Assembly (NCBI GenBank): GCA_016490735.1
Contig: JAEMWC010001218.1
Location: forward strand, 84,501 to 148,500
Reading direction: 5' to 3'
Source: Pachyseris speciosa
Lineage: Eukaryota > Cnidaria > Anthozoa > Scleractinia > Pachyseridae
Length of the DNA stretch: 64,000 bases
A program made the position numbers and the translations under genes. The notes under the pieces were generated by a model. It was given only the letters and a program-made list of their open reading frames with translations, did no database searches and was not told the DNA's origin. Below, piece after piece: positions 1-8,320 of the stretch. How positions within the stretch are numbered: the first letter of the stretch is position 1; the number at the start of each line of letters is the position of its first letter.

Positions 1-2287
1 CATCAGTTTTATTTGTTCCTTCTTTTAAGTCAATGATTTTATGCCCTCCAAGTTTCATATCCGCTGCCATCGCATTTGTTCCATTCAATAATAAAGTGTT
101 TGCTCTAATGGTTTGTGAAGCTTGATTTAAAACTCTGAAGTTCACTGCATCAGTTTCATTCACCACATCCGCTAAATTCGTCATTTTATTTCCACCCATC
201 GACAAATTTCCATACATCGCAGTCGAACCGTCTCGTCGGAGAAAATATTCGTCAGTATATCTTTTTGTCACCGCATCGTCTGCGTTGACAGGTGGAGCAA
301 GATCAGTAATGGCATTGTTGTTCATATTCAGATTTTGTTGTGCAATCGCATCGAGTTTGGTTTGCAACCTCTGGTCCACATAACTTTTGTTTACAGCGTC
401 TTGTGGGTTTGAGGGGTTATCCTGTAGGTTGATGATCTTGTTCAATTTCATGTCAACATTACCACCAAACGCAATTTGACCGTTTTTAATTTCATAAGCT
501 GGGTCATGAACAAAGTAAGATAAATTGGTATGATAGCCATATACCCCATAAACGATGATATGTGTTTTGATGTTAATAGATGGAGCTGTGGCTAAAAGTA
601 TAACCTCAATTGACGCTTGACCACCACCAGTTTTTTCGATTTGGAAAACCTTCTTCATATAACCATCAACATGCTGGGTTCTAAGAAAAGGTTGTTGAAA
701 CGGTTGTCCGGCTTCACGTATGTTCAATGTGCGAAGATCAAGCCCAATTGTGACTTGGTGTGGGTCTGATGGTGAGTAAAACTCTGTAACAAATGTATAC
801 AGTCCATTTCTCAATGATGTCACATTAAAACGAATTTTGGATGTAAATCTGCCACTTGTTGGAATCAAAAAAGACAATGATGACTTGTTGATATGATATG
901 GTGATCTGTTAAAATCTTCAATTTGGAGGCTATTAACATTTTGTATCCCTGTTGACTTGGAAATATCTTTCAACAGAAAAGCGAATGGGTTGCGTTGAGT
1001 ACCAGATACTGAAAGAACAAGGTCATCAACATACTTTTTGTTGGCAGAATCTTTATCAGAGTTTGGAGTCTCAACATTTGTTATTTTATTGTCACCCATG
1101 TCAAGATCACCAGTCATTGCAACACTTCCATCTTTTTTAAGAAATGGTGAAACATCAATGCCAGTAATTCCAGCAATTTCAGTATCAACATACCCCTTTG
1201 TGGCTGAATCATTGTTTGCTGTTGGCGCTGCTACATTAGTCAATTTGTTACCTCCAAGATTCAAATCAGAAGTCATTGCAACGCTTCCATCTTTTTTCAC
1301 AAAATTTGAATTAACCCATAATGTATTCGCTTTATTATTCGACAGATATGTGACAGCATCATCAACGTATTTTTTAGTTGCGCTGTCTTGTGGAAGTATA
1401 GGGCGTGCAACATTGACTATTCTATGAAAACTCATTTTAACCTCATGATCAAATACAATTCTTCCTCCTTCTATTACAAAAGCTGGGTCGTGAATATGTG
1501 ATAAAATAATATTAGAAAATCCATAAACACCATAAACTATAACATAATGTTTTTTATTATTTTGTAAATATGGTGAAATCAACAATAACTCCATTGATGT
1601 GGAACCATGACTTGTTTTTTCAAGGAAGAATATTCTCTTAAGATAACCATCAACAAGATGAGTCTTTGGAAATGCTCTTTTTATTGAATCCTTTCTTTCA
1701 ATTAAATTTGATGACAAATTGTCGTCATCGACTGTTGCATTATTTGGGCTACCATCAGTATAAAACTCAACAACTAAAGTGTACTTTGAAACTTCCAATT
1801 GTGTCAGATCAAAACGAAGAACAGTTGTAAGACCAGCAGTAGGAATAACAAAAGACAAGGCTATTTTATTAAATGAGTAAGGGCTTTTGTCAAAATCTTC
1901 CAATTGCAGATTATTCGCATTTCTAAGAATAGTTGTTTTTGATGTATCTTCAAGAAGAAATTTGAATGGATTAACACGTGTTCCTTCAATTGATAAAACA
2001 GCATCATTAACATATCCCAAGTTAGCAGAATCATAATGATTTACTGGATCACCAACATATGTCAAACGTTTATTTTCAATGTCATAATTACCATCTTGTG
2101 TTAATCTAAATCCATCACCTTTGGGACCAACAGCTCCAGTAGCTCCTTGTGGACCAATTGCACCTGTATTACCTTTTGGACCTCTATCACCTTTTTCACC
2201 TTTAGGACCAATTGGACCAACTGGGCCTCTTTCACCAGTTCCAGTTTCTGTTTTATCTTGATTTATTTGAGCATTAAAAACTCCCAT
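1..2287 (-). CDS. Collagen-like, tail-fibre-like protein (partial, runs off left edge)
   Basis: The frame is open from ATG at 2287 to base 1 (762 codons seen) with no stop. Residues 18-58 are Gly-X-Y collagen-like triplets. After that come repeated short modules of the tail-fibre kind (Gly-Gly-Asn-Lys-hydrophobic-Thr-Asn, then Asp-Ser/Ala-x-x-Lys-x-Tyr-Val-Asp), about 40-50 residues apart. Two long modules, starting near residues 102 and 430, are clearly homologous (both begin Gly-Thr-x-Arg/Arg-x-Asn-Pro-Phe), so a domain of about 190 residues has been duplicated. Such architecture suits a trimeric virion fibre for host attachment; that role is inferred. The start is preceded by TCTAACA (2298-2304, minus strand). 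The C-terminus lies outside the window. Confidence 0.85.
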   Translation of the reverse strand, partial: MGVFNAQINQDKTETGTGERGPVGPIGPKGEKGDRGPKGNTGAIGPQGATGAVGPKGDGFRLTQDGNYDIENKRLTYVGDPVNHYDSANLGYVNDAVLSIEGTRVNPFKFLLEDTSKTTILRNANNLQLEDFDKSPYSFNKIALSFVIPTAGLTTVLRFDLTQLEVSKYTLVVEFYTDGSPNNATVDDDNLSSNLIERKDSIKRAFPKTHLVDGYLKRIFFLEKTSHGSTSMELLLISPYLQNNKKHYVIVYGVYGFSNIILSHIHDPAFVIEGGRIVFDHEVKMSFHRIVNVARPILPQDSATKKYVDDAVTYLSNNKANTLWVNSNFVKKDGSVAMTSDLNLGGNKLTNVAAPTANNDSATKGYVDTEIAGITGIDVSPFLKKDGSVAMTGDLDMGDNKITNVETPNSDKDSANKKYVDDLVLSVSGTQRNPFAFLLKDISKSTGIQNVNSLQIEDFNRSPYHINKSSLSFLIPTSGRFTSKIRFNVTSLRNGLYTFVTEFYSPSDPHQVTIGLDLRTLNIREAGQPFQQPFLRTQHVDGYMKKVFQIEKTGGGQASIEVILLATAPSINIKTHIIVYGVYGYHTNLSYFVHDPAYEIKNGQIAFGGNVDMKLNKIINLQDNPSNPQDAVNKSYVDQRLQTKLDAIAQQNLNMNNNAITDLAPPVNADDAVTKRYTDEYFLRRDGSTAMYGNLSMGGNKMTNLADVVNETDAVNFRVLNQASQTIRANTLLLNGTNAMAADMKLGGHKIIDLKEGTNKTD

Positions 2288-2299
2288 TATATCATCTTG

Positions 2300-2374
2300 T
2301 TAGATTAATTTTTCGATTCTTTCTGTTTTTGGATTCTCCTGTTTTTCAACATTTTGGAAATTAGTGATTGCCAT
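2300..2374 (-). CDS. Tiny 24-codon ORF between ATPase and fibre genes
   Basis: ATG at 2374, TAA at 2300-2302. The peptide is polar and Lys/Glu-rich and I do not recognise it. It is listed because it has the same start context as its neighbours (TCTAATATTATATG on the minus strand), and its stop codon lies inside the TCTAACA signature of the fibre gene. It may be a real small virion peptide or only a leader ORF. Confidence 0.35.
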   Translation of the reverse strand: MAITNFQNVEKQENPKTERIEKLI

Positions 2375-2390
2375 ATAATATTAGATTAGA

Positions 2391-3029
2391 TTAAACAGCA
2401 CCATAAAAATTTCTCTTGATTGTTTTCATCGGCTTGTCAACATAACAGAAGGAATATGGTTTTTTGGTTGCTTCAATGTATTTCTTCTTGTCGATTCCAA
2501 GCTCCTGTGCAATCAAGTTCCTTTCTCTTGAGGATGGGAAATCATAAAGGCAGAAGTGACTGCAATTGAGTCTGATTGATTTTGGACAGCCATAGAATGA
2601 TTGTGTGAGATATATGACTGAACAGTTCTTGTGTCTCCCCTGAATGAAATAGCTTATGATTTGATCTTGTTTTTTATCAGTGACAAAATCATCAAAAACA
2701 ACCAATCGCTGCAAATCTGTGTCTTTTATTTGTTCAACTGGTAATATCTCTTCTTGACTGCAAACCAAGGCAGGATATCCAATGTGACTGCTTATTTCAT
2801 CCATTACTTTCCGAAGATATTGATATTTGTCTTGATCTAAATTTTTTGCATAAAGATGTATCTGATCATAATAAACCAACGGTTCCATAATCAGATGCAT
2901 GAACAATGTTGTCTTTCCAGATCCAGAATTACCAGCCAATAACATTCTAAATGTATCTTTTGGCATATACGGATACAACTGTCTGAATGAATTCTTTAAA
3001 CCCTGAATATCATAATTAGGGATTTCCAT
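2391..3029 (-). CDS. FtsK/HerA-type genome-packaging ATPase (A32-like)
   Basis: The 212-residue protein has Walker A GNSGSGKT at residues 33-40, Walker B VVFDD at 110-114 and a polar LTQS segment at 141-144, in the order and spacing of Polinton/NCLDV A32-like packaging ATPases. The family drives DNA into preformed capsids using ATP. Length is normal for the compact Polinton form. ATG at 3029 is preceded by TCTAAAC and TATTTACATATG on the minus strand and is divergent from the coiled-coil gene at 3066, with only 36 bases between the two starts. The downstream neighbour is the fibre gene on the same strand. Confidence 0.92.
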   Translation of the reverse strand: MEIPNYDIQGLKNSFRQLYPYMPKDTFRMLLAGNSGSGKTTLFMHLIMEPLVYYDQIHLYAKNLDQDKYQYLRKVMDEISSHIGYPALVCSQEEILPVEQIKDTDLQRLVVFDDFVTDKKQDQIISYFIQGRHKNCSVIYLTQSFYGCPKSIRLNCSHFCLYDFPSSRERNLIAQELGIDKKKYIEATKKPYSFCYVDKPMKTIKRNFYGAV

Positions 3030-3065
3030 ATGTAAATAGTTTAGATTAGTCTAACACAATTGTAT
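3030..3065. promoter_or_regulatory. Divergent promoter-like spacer with two start signatures
   Basis: The 36 bases between two divergent start codons hold TCTAACA (3050-3056) with TATATG for the plus gene, and TCTAAAC (3045-3039) with CATATG for the minus ATPase gene. This is the clearest case of the element-wide start signature. A promoter role is inferred by comparison with the TCTA late-promoter motif known in mavirus and its giant-virus host CroV. Confidence 0.5.
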
Positions 3066-3911
3066 ATGGATATAGAACGAATGAAAAGGCTTCTTAAAAG
3101 TGGAATTGAAGCCGGAAATAAAACTAGAGAAGTTCGTGATGTTATCAAGACTTATGAATACAGAAAACAGGATGCATATGATACAACATCAGAATTACTG
3201 AAACCCTCTATTGATGTCCAGAAGAGTGTGAAAGAAAGTGTTGACGAAAAACAGGATGAAGTCATTAAACAGTTGAAAAAGAATCAAAAAGCCTTGACAT
3301 CTGGTTTTGAAGATCTTATGCTGATGAACACATTACCTGAATCAGTACCAATGAAAACAACATTACCAATTGATTACAAACCTAAAATGATGACTGAAAC
3401 AGAAGCACCATATAAGTCGAATCTTGATAAAGGTTTTTCACTTGAGGATATTCAAACATTGATTAAACATAATTTAGCTCCTCCATCACAGATATTTAAA
3501 TCATATATTGATGGAACAATCGACATCAATGAGTATGACAAAATGATTGGTAAATTAACCCAAGATGTTGGAAGAAAAAAAGCTCATCTATCACAAACCA
3601 AAACAAATAGGGATAAAAATAAAGAAAAGATATATCAATTGACTCAAGAGATCAAATTATTGCAAAAGTACCGAAAAAGAATTGGCGCCGTTGAGGAAGG
3701 TGCACAAACTATTGGTTCAGGCATGGGTTCAAGGGATGCATTTTTGGGTGACATGCTTTCAAGACTACAGTTGCTTGGTGGATCTATTTCAGCCGGCAAC
3801 AACAGCAGAAATGTTCAAAATGAATTCACAAATATATTGCATACATTGAACAGACTGGGAATCCTGAAAACCGGTGAGCTAAATAAAATAATGATGAAAT
3901 ATCTAATGTAA
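3066..3911 (+). CDS. Coiled-coil Polinton protein of unknown function
   Basis: The protein has 281 residues from ATG at 3066; the codon two upstream (3060) is TTG and not needed. The sequence is highly charged, with a likely coiled coil in the N-terminal third and another around residues 165-205 (Lys/Glu/Gln-rich heptad-like stretch), then a Gly/Ser-rich hinge and a hydrophobic C-terminal helix. I do not recognise a named domain. Its place between the ATPase and the minor capsid gene, its own TCTAACA start signature and the 6-base gap to the next gene suggest a structural or assembly protein. Confidence 0.75.
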   Translation: MDIERMKRLLKSGIEAGNKTREVRDVIKTYEYRKQDAYDTTSELLKPSIDVQKSVKESVDEKQDEVIKQLKKNQKALTSGFEDLMLMNTLPESVPMKTTLPIDYKPKMMTETEAPYKSNLDKGFSLEDIQTLIKHNLAPPSQIFKSYIDGTIDINEYDKMIGKLTQDVGRKKAHLSQTKTNRDKNKEKIYQLTQEIKLLQKYRKRIGAVEEGAQTIGSGMGSRDAFLGDMLSRLQLLGGSISAGNNSRNVQNEFTNILHTLNRLGILKTGELNKIMMKYLM

Positions 3912-3917
3912 AAGTAT

Positions 3918-4703
3918 ATGACAGAAATTTCATTACGATTCAACAGTAAAAACAGAGACAAAATTGGTGTCAGCAAGAGTCATGATTTTGAAAAAAGATT
4001 CAATTCACCTCTTAAATTAACGAATGATTTAAAATATGAAATGGCTGTGAATGTCATCAATATGACATACAGTTGGTACAATATCAGAGATATTTTTGGG
4101 AATAATCAAATGAAATACAGCTATGACAAAGGTGTAAACTGGGAAACAATAACATTCGTTAACAGGATGTATTCATACGACGATATCAATAGTTACATTC
4201 ATGAGTATATGAGAAAAAACAGCCATGTACTGAATCCATCTGAAACAGACAAATCAAAATTCCTGTATGGTATTAACATGTATTTCGTTTTGTCAACATA
4301 TCGCATTTTGATTGAACTTGATGAAAACTATAGAGTGGATCTGAGAAATCTTGATTTCAGAAAACTTATCGGTTTCGATTCAAAATTAGTTCCAGCCACA
4401 GAATATGGAACAAATCTACCTGATATTACAAGAGGAGTAGATGAAATTTATATCAATTGTGATTTGGTGACAGATAGCATTGTTGATGGAAATAGCACAA
4501 ATACAATCGCTGTTATTCCTGTCACAGATCTCGTTAGAAGTTTACCTTTCACTTACAAACCTCGTTTTCTTTCATGGAATCCTGTCTCAACACATACAAT
4601 CAGCTCAATACGTTTTTATGTCACAGACTCTTCTAGAGCTCCAGTCGATTTAAATGGGATAGATTGGTATATTGAGTTATTCTTGAGAGAGACAGAATTA
4701 TAA
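3918..4703 (+). CDS. Penton-like minor capsid protein
   Basis: The 261-residue protein is rich in beta-prone segments, begins with a short Arg/Lys-rich tail and ends in a strand rich in Trp/Tyr/Phe. Size, position directly before the major capsid gene and overall composition match the Polinton single jelly-roll penton protein, which closes capsid vertices and anchors fibres. There is no catalytic motif, so the call rests on size and synteny. The start signature TCTAATG (3902-3908) overlaps the end of the upstream gene, whose TAA is at 3909-3911. Confidence 0.75.
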   Translation: MTEISLRFNSKNRDKIGVSKSHDFEKRFNSPLKLTNDLKYEMAVNVINMTYSWYNIRDIFGNNQMKYSYDKGVNWETITFVNRMYSYDDINSYIHEYMRKNSHVLNPSETDKSKFLYGINMYFVLSTYRILIELDENYRVDLRNLDFRKLIGFDSKLVPATEYGTNLPDITRGVDEIYINCDLVTDSIVDGNSTNTIAVIPVTDLVRSLPFTYKPRFLSWNPVSTHTISSIRFYVTDSSRAPVDLNGIDWYIELFLRETEL

Positions 4704-4716
4704 AACCTAATAGTAT

Positions 4717-4953
4717 ATGAAACGGTTTGAGTTTAAAAAATATGAACAACATGGTGAAGGTATTGTGACTGATATGATCAAAACAGCTGGAAAAAAAGCA
4801 GCAACAACAATTGGTGAACATGCTGGTAAAAAAGCTGGCGACAAAATCATAGAACTTTTGAAAAAGAGAAAGAGTGGAACTGAGAGTGCGAGCCAGACTG
4901 GTGGTTTAATCAAAAGAAAGAGAGGCCGACCGCGTAAAATAACTTTTATCTAA
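4717..4953 (+). CDS. Small basic AT-hook-like virion/core protein
   Basis: The 78-residue protein is very basic, with an amphipathic Ala/Lys-rich middle (about residues 20-48) and an AT-hook-like Lys-Arg-Gly-Arg-Pro-Arg-Lys near the C-terminus (about 68-74). It lies between the penton-like and major capsid genes. A DNA-condensing core protein comparable to adenovirus pVII or pX is a reasonable inference, but there is no direct homology evidence. Its stop codon (4951-4953) lies inside the TCTAACA signature of the capsid gene. Confidence 0.65.
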   Translation: MKRFEFKKYEQHGEGIVTDMIKTAGKKAATTIGEHAGKKAGDKIIELLKKRKSGTESASQTGGLIKRKRGRPRKITFI

Positions 4954-4964
4954 CACAATAATAT

Positions 4965-6248
4965 ATGTCAAACTATCGTGACTCAAAATATATCGAAAGA
5001 TATGAAGATGTAGTGTTCGAACTAGAGACAGCACTTAATACTGTAGTAGCAGACAATGCTCATCAGAGTAAAACAGGCTACCGATTCATTGTTGATAACA
5101 GTGGAGAGACTACACCATTTGACTGGTATAATGCCCGTTTTAATGTTATTTTCAAAGAAAATAAGCTTGCAGATGGAGCTAACATTGCTGCTGCAGATCG
5201 AAATGGTATTGTTAATTCAGCTCACGCTCTTATTAACACCATTAATGTAAAAATGAATGGTCTTGATGTTTATGAATGCCGAGACGCTAACCAGGCCACA
5301 AATATTAAGTCATTGCTTGAGTATTCACAGGGTTATGTTGTAAGTCAGGGAACCAATGAGTTCTTCTATCTTGACACCAGCAGAGGTGCTGAAAACAGAG
5401 TGGCACAAGCTGCTTATAACAAAGGATTCTCAGATCGTAAAGCTTTGCTTAATGATGGTGGTGAAGTAAATGCAGAGATAGCATTGAACAGATACGGTTT
5501 TTTCAAGAGCTTTTGGGATGAACTCATGCCTAACTCAAAAATAGAGGTGAAATTGACACTTGAGAGTGATGCCAATTTGATTTGGCAAGCTGCTGATGAT
5601 TGCCGTGTGGTACTAACTAAATTCCAGCTAATAGTTCCTCGCATTGTTTTTAATTCTGCGGGAAAGTCCTTATACATGAGCAAGTATCTTGACAACAGAA
5701 AGTGGACTTACATGAGAGAAATGGTTGAGAGAGGCAATTCAACAAGACAGCAGACAGCCAATTTCCGTATTTCTACAGGAATAAACAAACCCAGGCATGT
5801 TTTTGTATTCATCATCAATGATGCAAGTGATGCATCTCAGACAGCCAATAAATTTCTCTATAACACTTTTGCTGTTGGTAATGACAAAACTTTGACTGAT
5901 TGTTATCTTGAAGTTGGCAATGGTAATGATTATCCAGAGGTTCATTATAAACCATCAACAGAACCAACAAGAGTATTTAGAGATGTTTTGAAATATGTTG
6001 AAGCTGTAAATGATTTCAGTGAAAGTACCCTTCTTAACAGGGGCAACTTCGGTACAATATTCCCTTTTGTTTATTTCGATCTGACAAAACAGAAACAGGA
6101 TATTAAAGATGGAATGACAAAACTGACTTTCAAATACACTTTAAGTGCTACAGCAGATCATGATTACAGTGTGTATGCACTGGTCCTCTATGAGCAGGAT
6201 ATTGAGATGAGAAAGACTGATGGAAAATTAATTCTGAGATCAATGTAA
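4965..6248 (+). CDS. Major capsid protein (double jelly-roll, hexon-like)
   Basis: The 427-residue protein is beta-rich throughout. It ends in a strand pattern (Tyr-Ser-Val-Tyr-Ala-Leu-Val-Leu-Tyr) and a short charged tail typical of Polinton capsid proteins; internal aromatic and Asn/Asp-rich loops fit two jelly rolls. It would form pseudo-hexameric capsomers of an icosahedral shell. Place: after the penton-like gene and before the pVI/pX-like gene, the usual Polinton order. The start is fixed by TCTAACACAATAATATATG. It is somewhat shorter than many Polinton capsid proteins, but no truncation is visible. Confidence 0.85.
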   Translation: MSNYRDSKYIERYEDVVFELETALNTVVADNAHQSKTGYRFIVDNSGETTPFDWYNARFNVIFKENKLADGANIAAADRNGIVNSAHALINTINVKMNGLDVYECRDANQATNIKSLLEYSQGYVVSQGTNEFFYLDTSRGAENRVAQAAYNKGFSDRKALLNDGGEVNAEIALNRYGFFKSFWDELMPNSKIEVKLTLESDANLIWQAADDCRVVLTKFQLIVPRIVFNSAGKSLYMSKYLDNRKWTYMREMVERGNSTRQQTANFRISTGINKPRHVFVFIINDASDASQTANKFLYNTFAVGNDKTLTDCYLEVGNGNDYPEVHYKPSTEPTRVFRDVLKYVEAVNDFSESTLLNRGNFGTIFPFVYFDLTKQKQDIKDGMTKLTFKYTLSATADHDYSVYALVLYEQDIEMRKTDGKLILRSM

Positions 6249-6342
6249 ATTAAATAAATTAAATAAATTAAATAAATAAATTGAATAATTAAATTAAATG
6301 ATTGTTTTATATTAAATATAATTTAGTATAAACATATATTAT
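6249..6342. repeat. AT-only spacer with AAATTAAAT-type repeats
   Basis: This is the longest spacer inside the plus-strand gene block. It is almost pure A/T and made of short AAATT/AAATAAATT repeats, ending in CATATATTATATG at the next start. TCTAAC is absent here, so the downstream gene seems to use a different or weaker signature. Confidence 0.6.
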
Positions 6343-7200
6343 ATGACTACTTATCATCCTCATGGAGTAAGACTTTCAGGAAGTCAGAAGCAAAGGCTTG
6401 CAAAAGCTATACAAACAAATTCACCGGTAACATTGAGACTCGCACATGGAGATCTCACTGGAGGTGATCAAATGATGTTGACAAAAACACAGATAAAAAA
6501 ATTAGCCAAATCACAGAGAAATGGAACAGGTGCTGATGTAAAGATATCCAAAGCACAGATCAGAAAATCAGTCCAAGAAGGAGGTTCTCTTTGGTCCAGT
6601 CTTTTTTCACTTGGAACAAGACTATTGCCTTATGCAGGTAAAGCAGTAGCTAAAGCGGCTCCAGCATTGGCTACAGGTGCTCTTTCTTCATTAGCAAGTC
6701 TCGGCATTGATAAACTATTTGGAAAGAAACAAAAAGGAGGATTCATTATTCCCAATAAAAACTTGCCCCAACTATTGAATTTTAGAAATTTATTGAATGT
6801 GAGACAAATGGCTGATCTTGTAAATGCGATGCAGTCTGGCGGACAACTTGCTATCAAACCAACAAAAACTCAGACTGGAAAGGGTATTGGAACAATACTG
6901 GCGAGTATTGGAATTCCTTTGGCCATAGAAGCAATTAGAAAATTAACTGGAAAAGGTTTGCATGTTGAAAGCAGCCGTCCAAGACGGTCAATACCTGTTC
7001 ATGTTCCAGATGACATTGTACCCAGAAAGAAAGGTGGGAAACATGCTATGATTCCATGGCAATCTCCTCCTGTTTTTGGTACATGGAATAACCCAATAGG
7101 CATGGGAATGAAAAAAAAAAGAAAAACCAAAGGAAAAGGACTTCTACTAGGCAAAAACAGTCCATTCAATTCAATCCCCATACTAGGAACCATTTTGTAA
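6343..7200 (+). CDS. pVI/pX-like minor virion protein
   Basis: The 285-residue protein is basic. Its N-terminal half alternates Lys-rich helices (about residues 45-80) with a long Gly/Ala/Leu-rich hydrophobic amphipathic segment (about 84-130), followed by Gly-Gly-containing linkers and a very basic Gly/Lys C-terminus. This pattern is typical of the Polinton/adintovirus protein compared with adenovirus pVI/pX, thought to disrupt membranes and bind DNA during entry. An A10 run (7111-7120) lies near the 3' end, where the frame used by the downstream protease is already open. Function is inferred from composition and synteny. Confidence 0.7.
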   Translation: MTTYHPHGVRLSGSQKQRLAKAIQTNSPVTLRLAHGDLTGGDQMMLTKTQIKKLAKSQRNGTGADVKISKAQIRKSVQEGGSLWSSLFSLGTRLLPYAGKAVAKAAPALATGALSSLASLGIDKLFGKKQKGGFIIPNKNLPQLLNFRNLLNVRQMADLVNAMQSGGQLAIKPTKTQTGKGIGTILASIGIPLAIEAIRKLTGKGLHVESSRPRRSIPVHVPDDIVPRKKGGKHAMIPWQSPPVFGTWNNPIGMGMKKKRKTKGKGLLLGKNSPFNSIPILGTIL

Positions 7201-7205
7201 ATAAT

Positions 7206-7655
7206 CCCTTATCCAACTTTGATTTAATCAATTGGGTTAAACAACTTGGAATAAAACATTTTAGAGGAGTATTTTCAAGAGACAATATGCCGAGACAAAT
7301 AAAAAAGAATGAATGTGGGATAGTCAATCTTGATTCCAAAATTGGACCTGGTACTCACTGGGTATGTTATAGGAATTTCAAAAATGATAAATACTGTAAA
7401 TACTTCGACTCTTTCGGTTTAATGATGCCAACAGAAGTACAGAAATACATGGCTGCAAGCGGTAAACAACTTGAATACTCTGGTGATGAGATACAAGAAA
7501 GGGAATCAGTATTATGTGGATATTGGTGTTTGTACTATCTTCTTGAGAGACAAAAAGGCAGATCCATTCTTAATACAATACATAATGCTGAATTTGATCC
7601 AACAGACACAAGAGTCAATCACAGATTCATAATCAATTATTTCAAAAATATGTAA
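7206..7655 (+). CDS. Adenain-like maturation cysteine protease (start codon unclear)
   Basis: Cysteine protease that cleaves virion precursors in adenoviruses and Polintons. Seen: GTHWV (catalytic His), the acidic residue in the Phe-Asp-Ser-Phe-Gly turn, a Gln in the Glu-Ile-Gln stretch, and Cys-Gly-Tyr-Trp-Cys with the catalytic Cys at 7515-7517. The frame is open from 7092. The typical N-terminal part (Leu-Ser-Asn-Phe-Asp...Trp-Val...Phe-Arg-Gly-Val-Phe) is encoded from about 7206, but the first in-frame ATG is 7287, inside the domain. No TCTAAC signature precedes it. Starting at 7287 would remove a conserved part, so non-ATG initiation, splicing or frameshifting from the upstream gene is likely. 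Confidence 0.85.
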   Translation, partial: PLSNFDLINWVKQLGIKHFRGVFSRDNMPRQIKKNECGIVNLDSKIGPGTHWVCYRNFKNDKYCKYFDSFGLMMPTEVQKYMAASGKQLEYSGDEIQERESVLCGYWCLYYLLERQKGRSILNTIHNAEFDPTDTRVNHRFIINYFKNM

Positions 7656-7664
7656 TGTATATGT

Positions 7665-7943
7665 ATGTCTGTTAAGTTAAACAAAAACAGTGGGATAATA
7701 AAAGTCGGCAAATATTACGCGTGCTATAATGAGAAAGAATACTTTGATCCATCAGGACAGGAGATACCTGCTCAAATGGAGAAAAAGAATTGTTTCAATG
7801 AATCAATGCGTATTAGAGATCCGTTATTGAGTAAACAATGGTGTTTGTACTACCTTTTAGAACGTCAGGAAGGTACTATGATATTAACAATATTATTTGA
7901 TGATAAAAGATTTAATAAATTTCTATCTAACATAAAAGTATGA
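7665..7943 (+). CDS. Catalytically dead tandem copy of the adenain-like protease
   Basis: The 92-residue protein aligns to the C-terminal half of the protease just upstream. They share the ten residues Trp-Cys-Leu-Tyr-Tyr-Leu-Leu-Glu-Arg-Gln, and the Tyr-Phe-Asp-x-x-Gly turn is kept. The catalytic His position reads Tyr (Gly-Lys-Tyr-Tyr-Ala versus Gly-Thr-His-Trp-Val), and the catalytic Cys-Gly is replaced by Ser-Lys. It cannot be an active cysteine protease by this mechanism. In the shared ten codons all seven base differences are synonymous, which suggests selection after duplication. It has its own ATG; its stop overlaps the next possible start (ATGA at 7940-7943). Confidence 0.75.
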   Translation: MSVKLNKNSGIIKVGKYYACYNEKEYFDPSGQEIPAQMEKKNCFNESMRIRDPLLSKQWCLYYLLERQEGTMILTILFDDKRFNKFLSNIKV

Positions 7944-8095
7944 TAGAATTCGAAATAATTGATGATGTTAATATATTTGTTATAATAGTTGTCAATAGAT
8001 TGATTGGTTTGCGAGTTGTAATCAAATGCACTTTGGATAATATAACAGTATTCTATGACAAACTTAGTGGAAATGTATGTCGATTTAACTACTAG
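7940..8095 (+). CDS. Small hydrophobic ORF of unknown function
   Basis: The 51-codon ORF starts at ATG 7940 right after TCTAACATAAAAG (from 7926), the same signature that marks other genes here. The peptide has an Ile/Val-rich stretch that could be a short membrane segment. It overlaps the next ORF (from 8055) in another frame, so the two could also be one small gene split by a frame change. I do not recognise it. Confidence 0.4.
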   Translation: MIEFEIIDDVNIFVIIVVNRLIGLRVVIKCTLDNITVFYDKLSGNVCRFNY

Positions 8096-8315
8096 ACAAA
8101 GAAAGAAGATCAAGAAAGCTAATGAAATTGATAAAATAATTAATATCAGATTGAAAAAAGAGCAGGTGATAAATTGTGGAAATGATGTTATATTCATTGG
8201 TCCATCAACATTTAATTTCATTGATGACAATGCTTTCAGATATGATAAAGGATCAGTTGTTAAGATATTCCCAATGTCTTATGTGAGAAATGGAAAGCTA
8301 TTTTATCCAACTTAA
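8055..8315 (+). CDS. Small basic protein of unknown function
   Basis: The 86-residue protein is Lys-rich in its first 40 residues, with a beta-prone second half ending in aromatic residues. It is flanked by the dead protease copy and the PLA2 gene; the stop (8313-8315) abuts the TCCAACT signature (8306-8312) of the next gene. The start may be 8055 or an ATG shortly downstream. No domain is recognised. Position suggests a minor virion or accessory protein. Confidence 0.5.
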   Translation: MTNLVEMYVDLTTRQRKKIKKANEIDKIINIRLKKEQVINCGNDVIFIGPSTFNFIDDNAFRYDKGSVVKIFPMSYVRNGKLFYPT

Positions 8316-8320
8316 TATAT

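Noticed and set aside
952..1427. Plus-strand ORFs at the left end
   Set aside because: They lie antisense to the long fibre frame, which is open across the whole stretch and has clear repeats.
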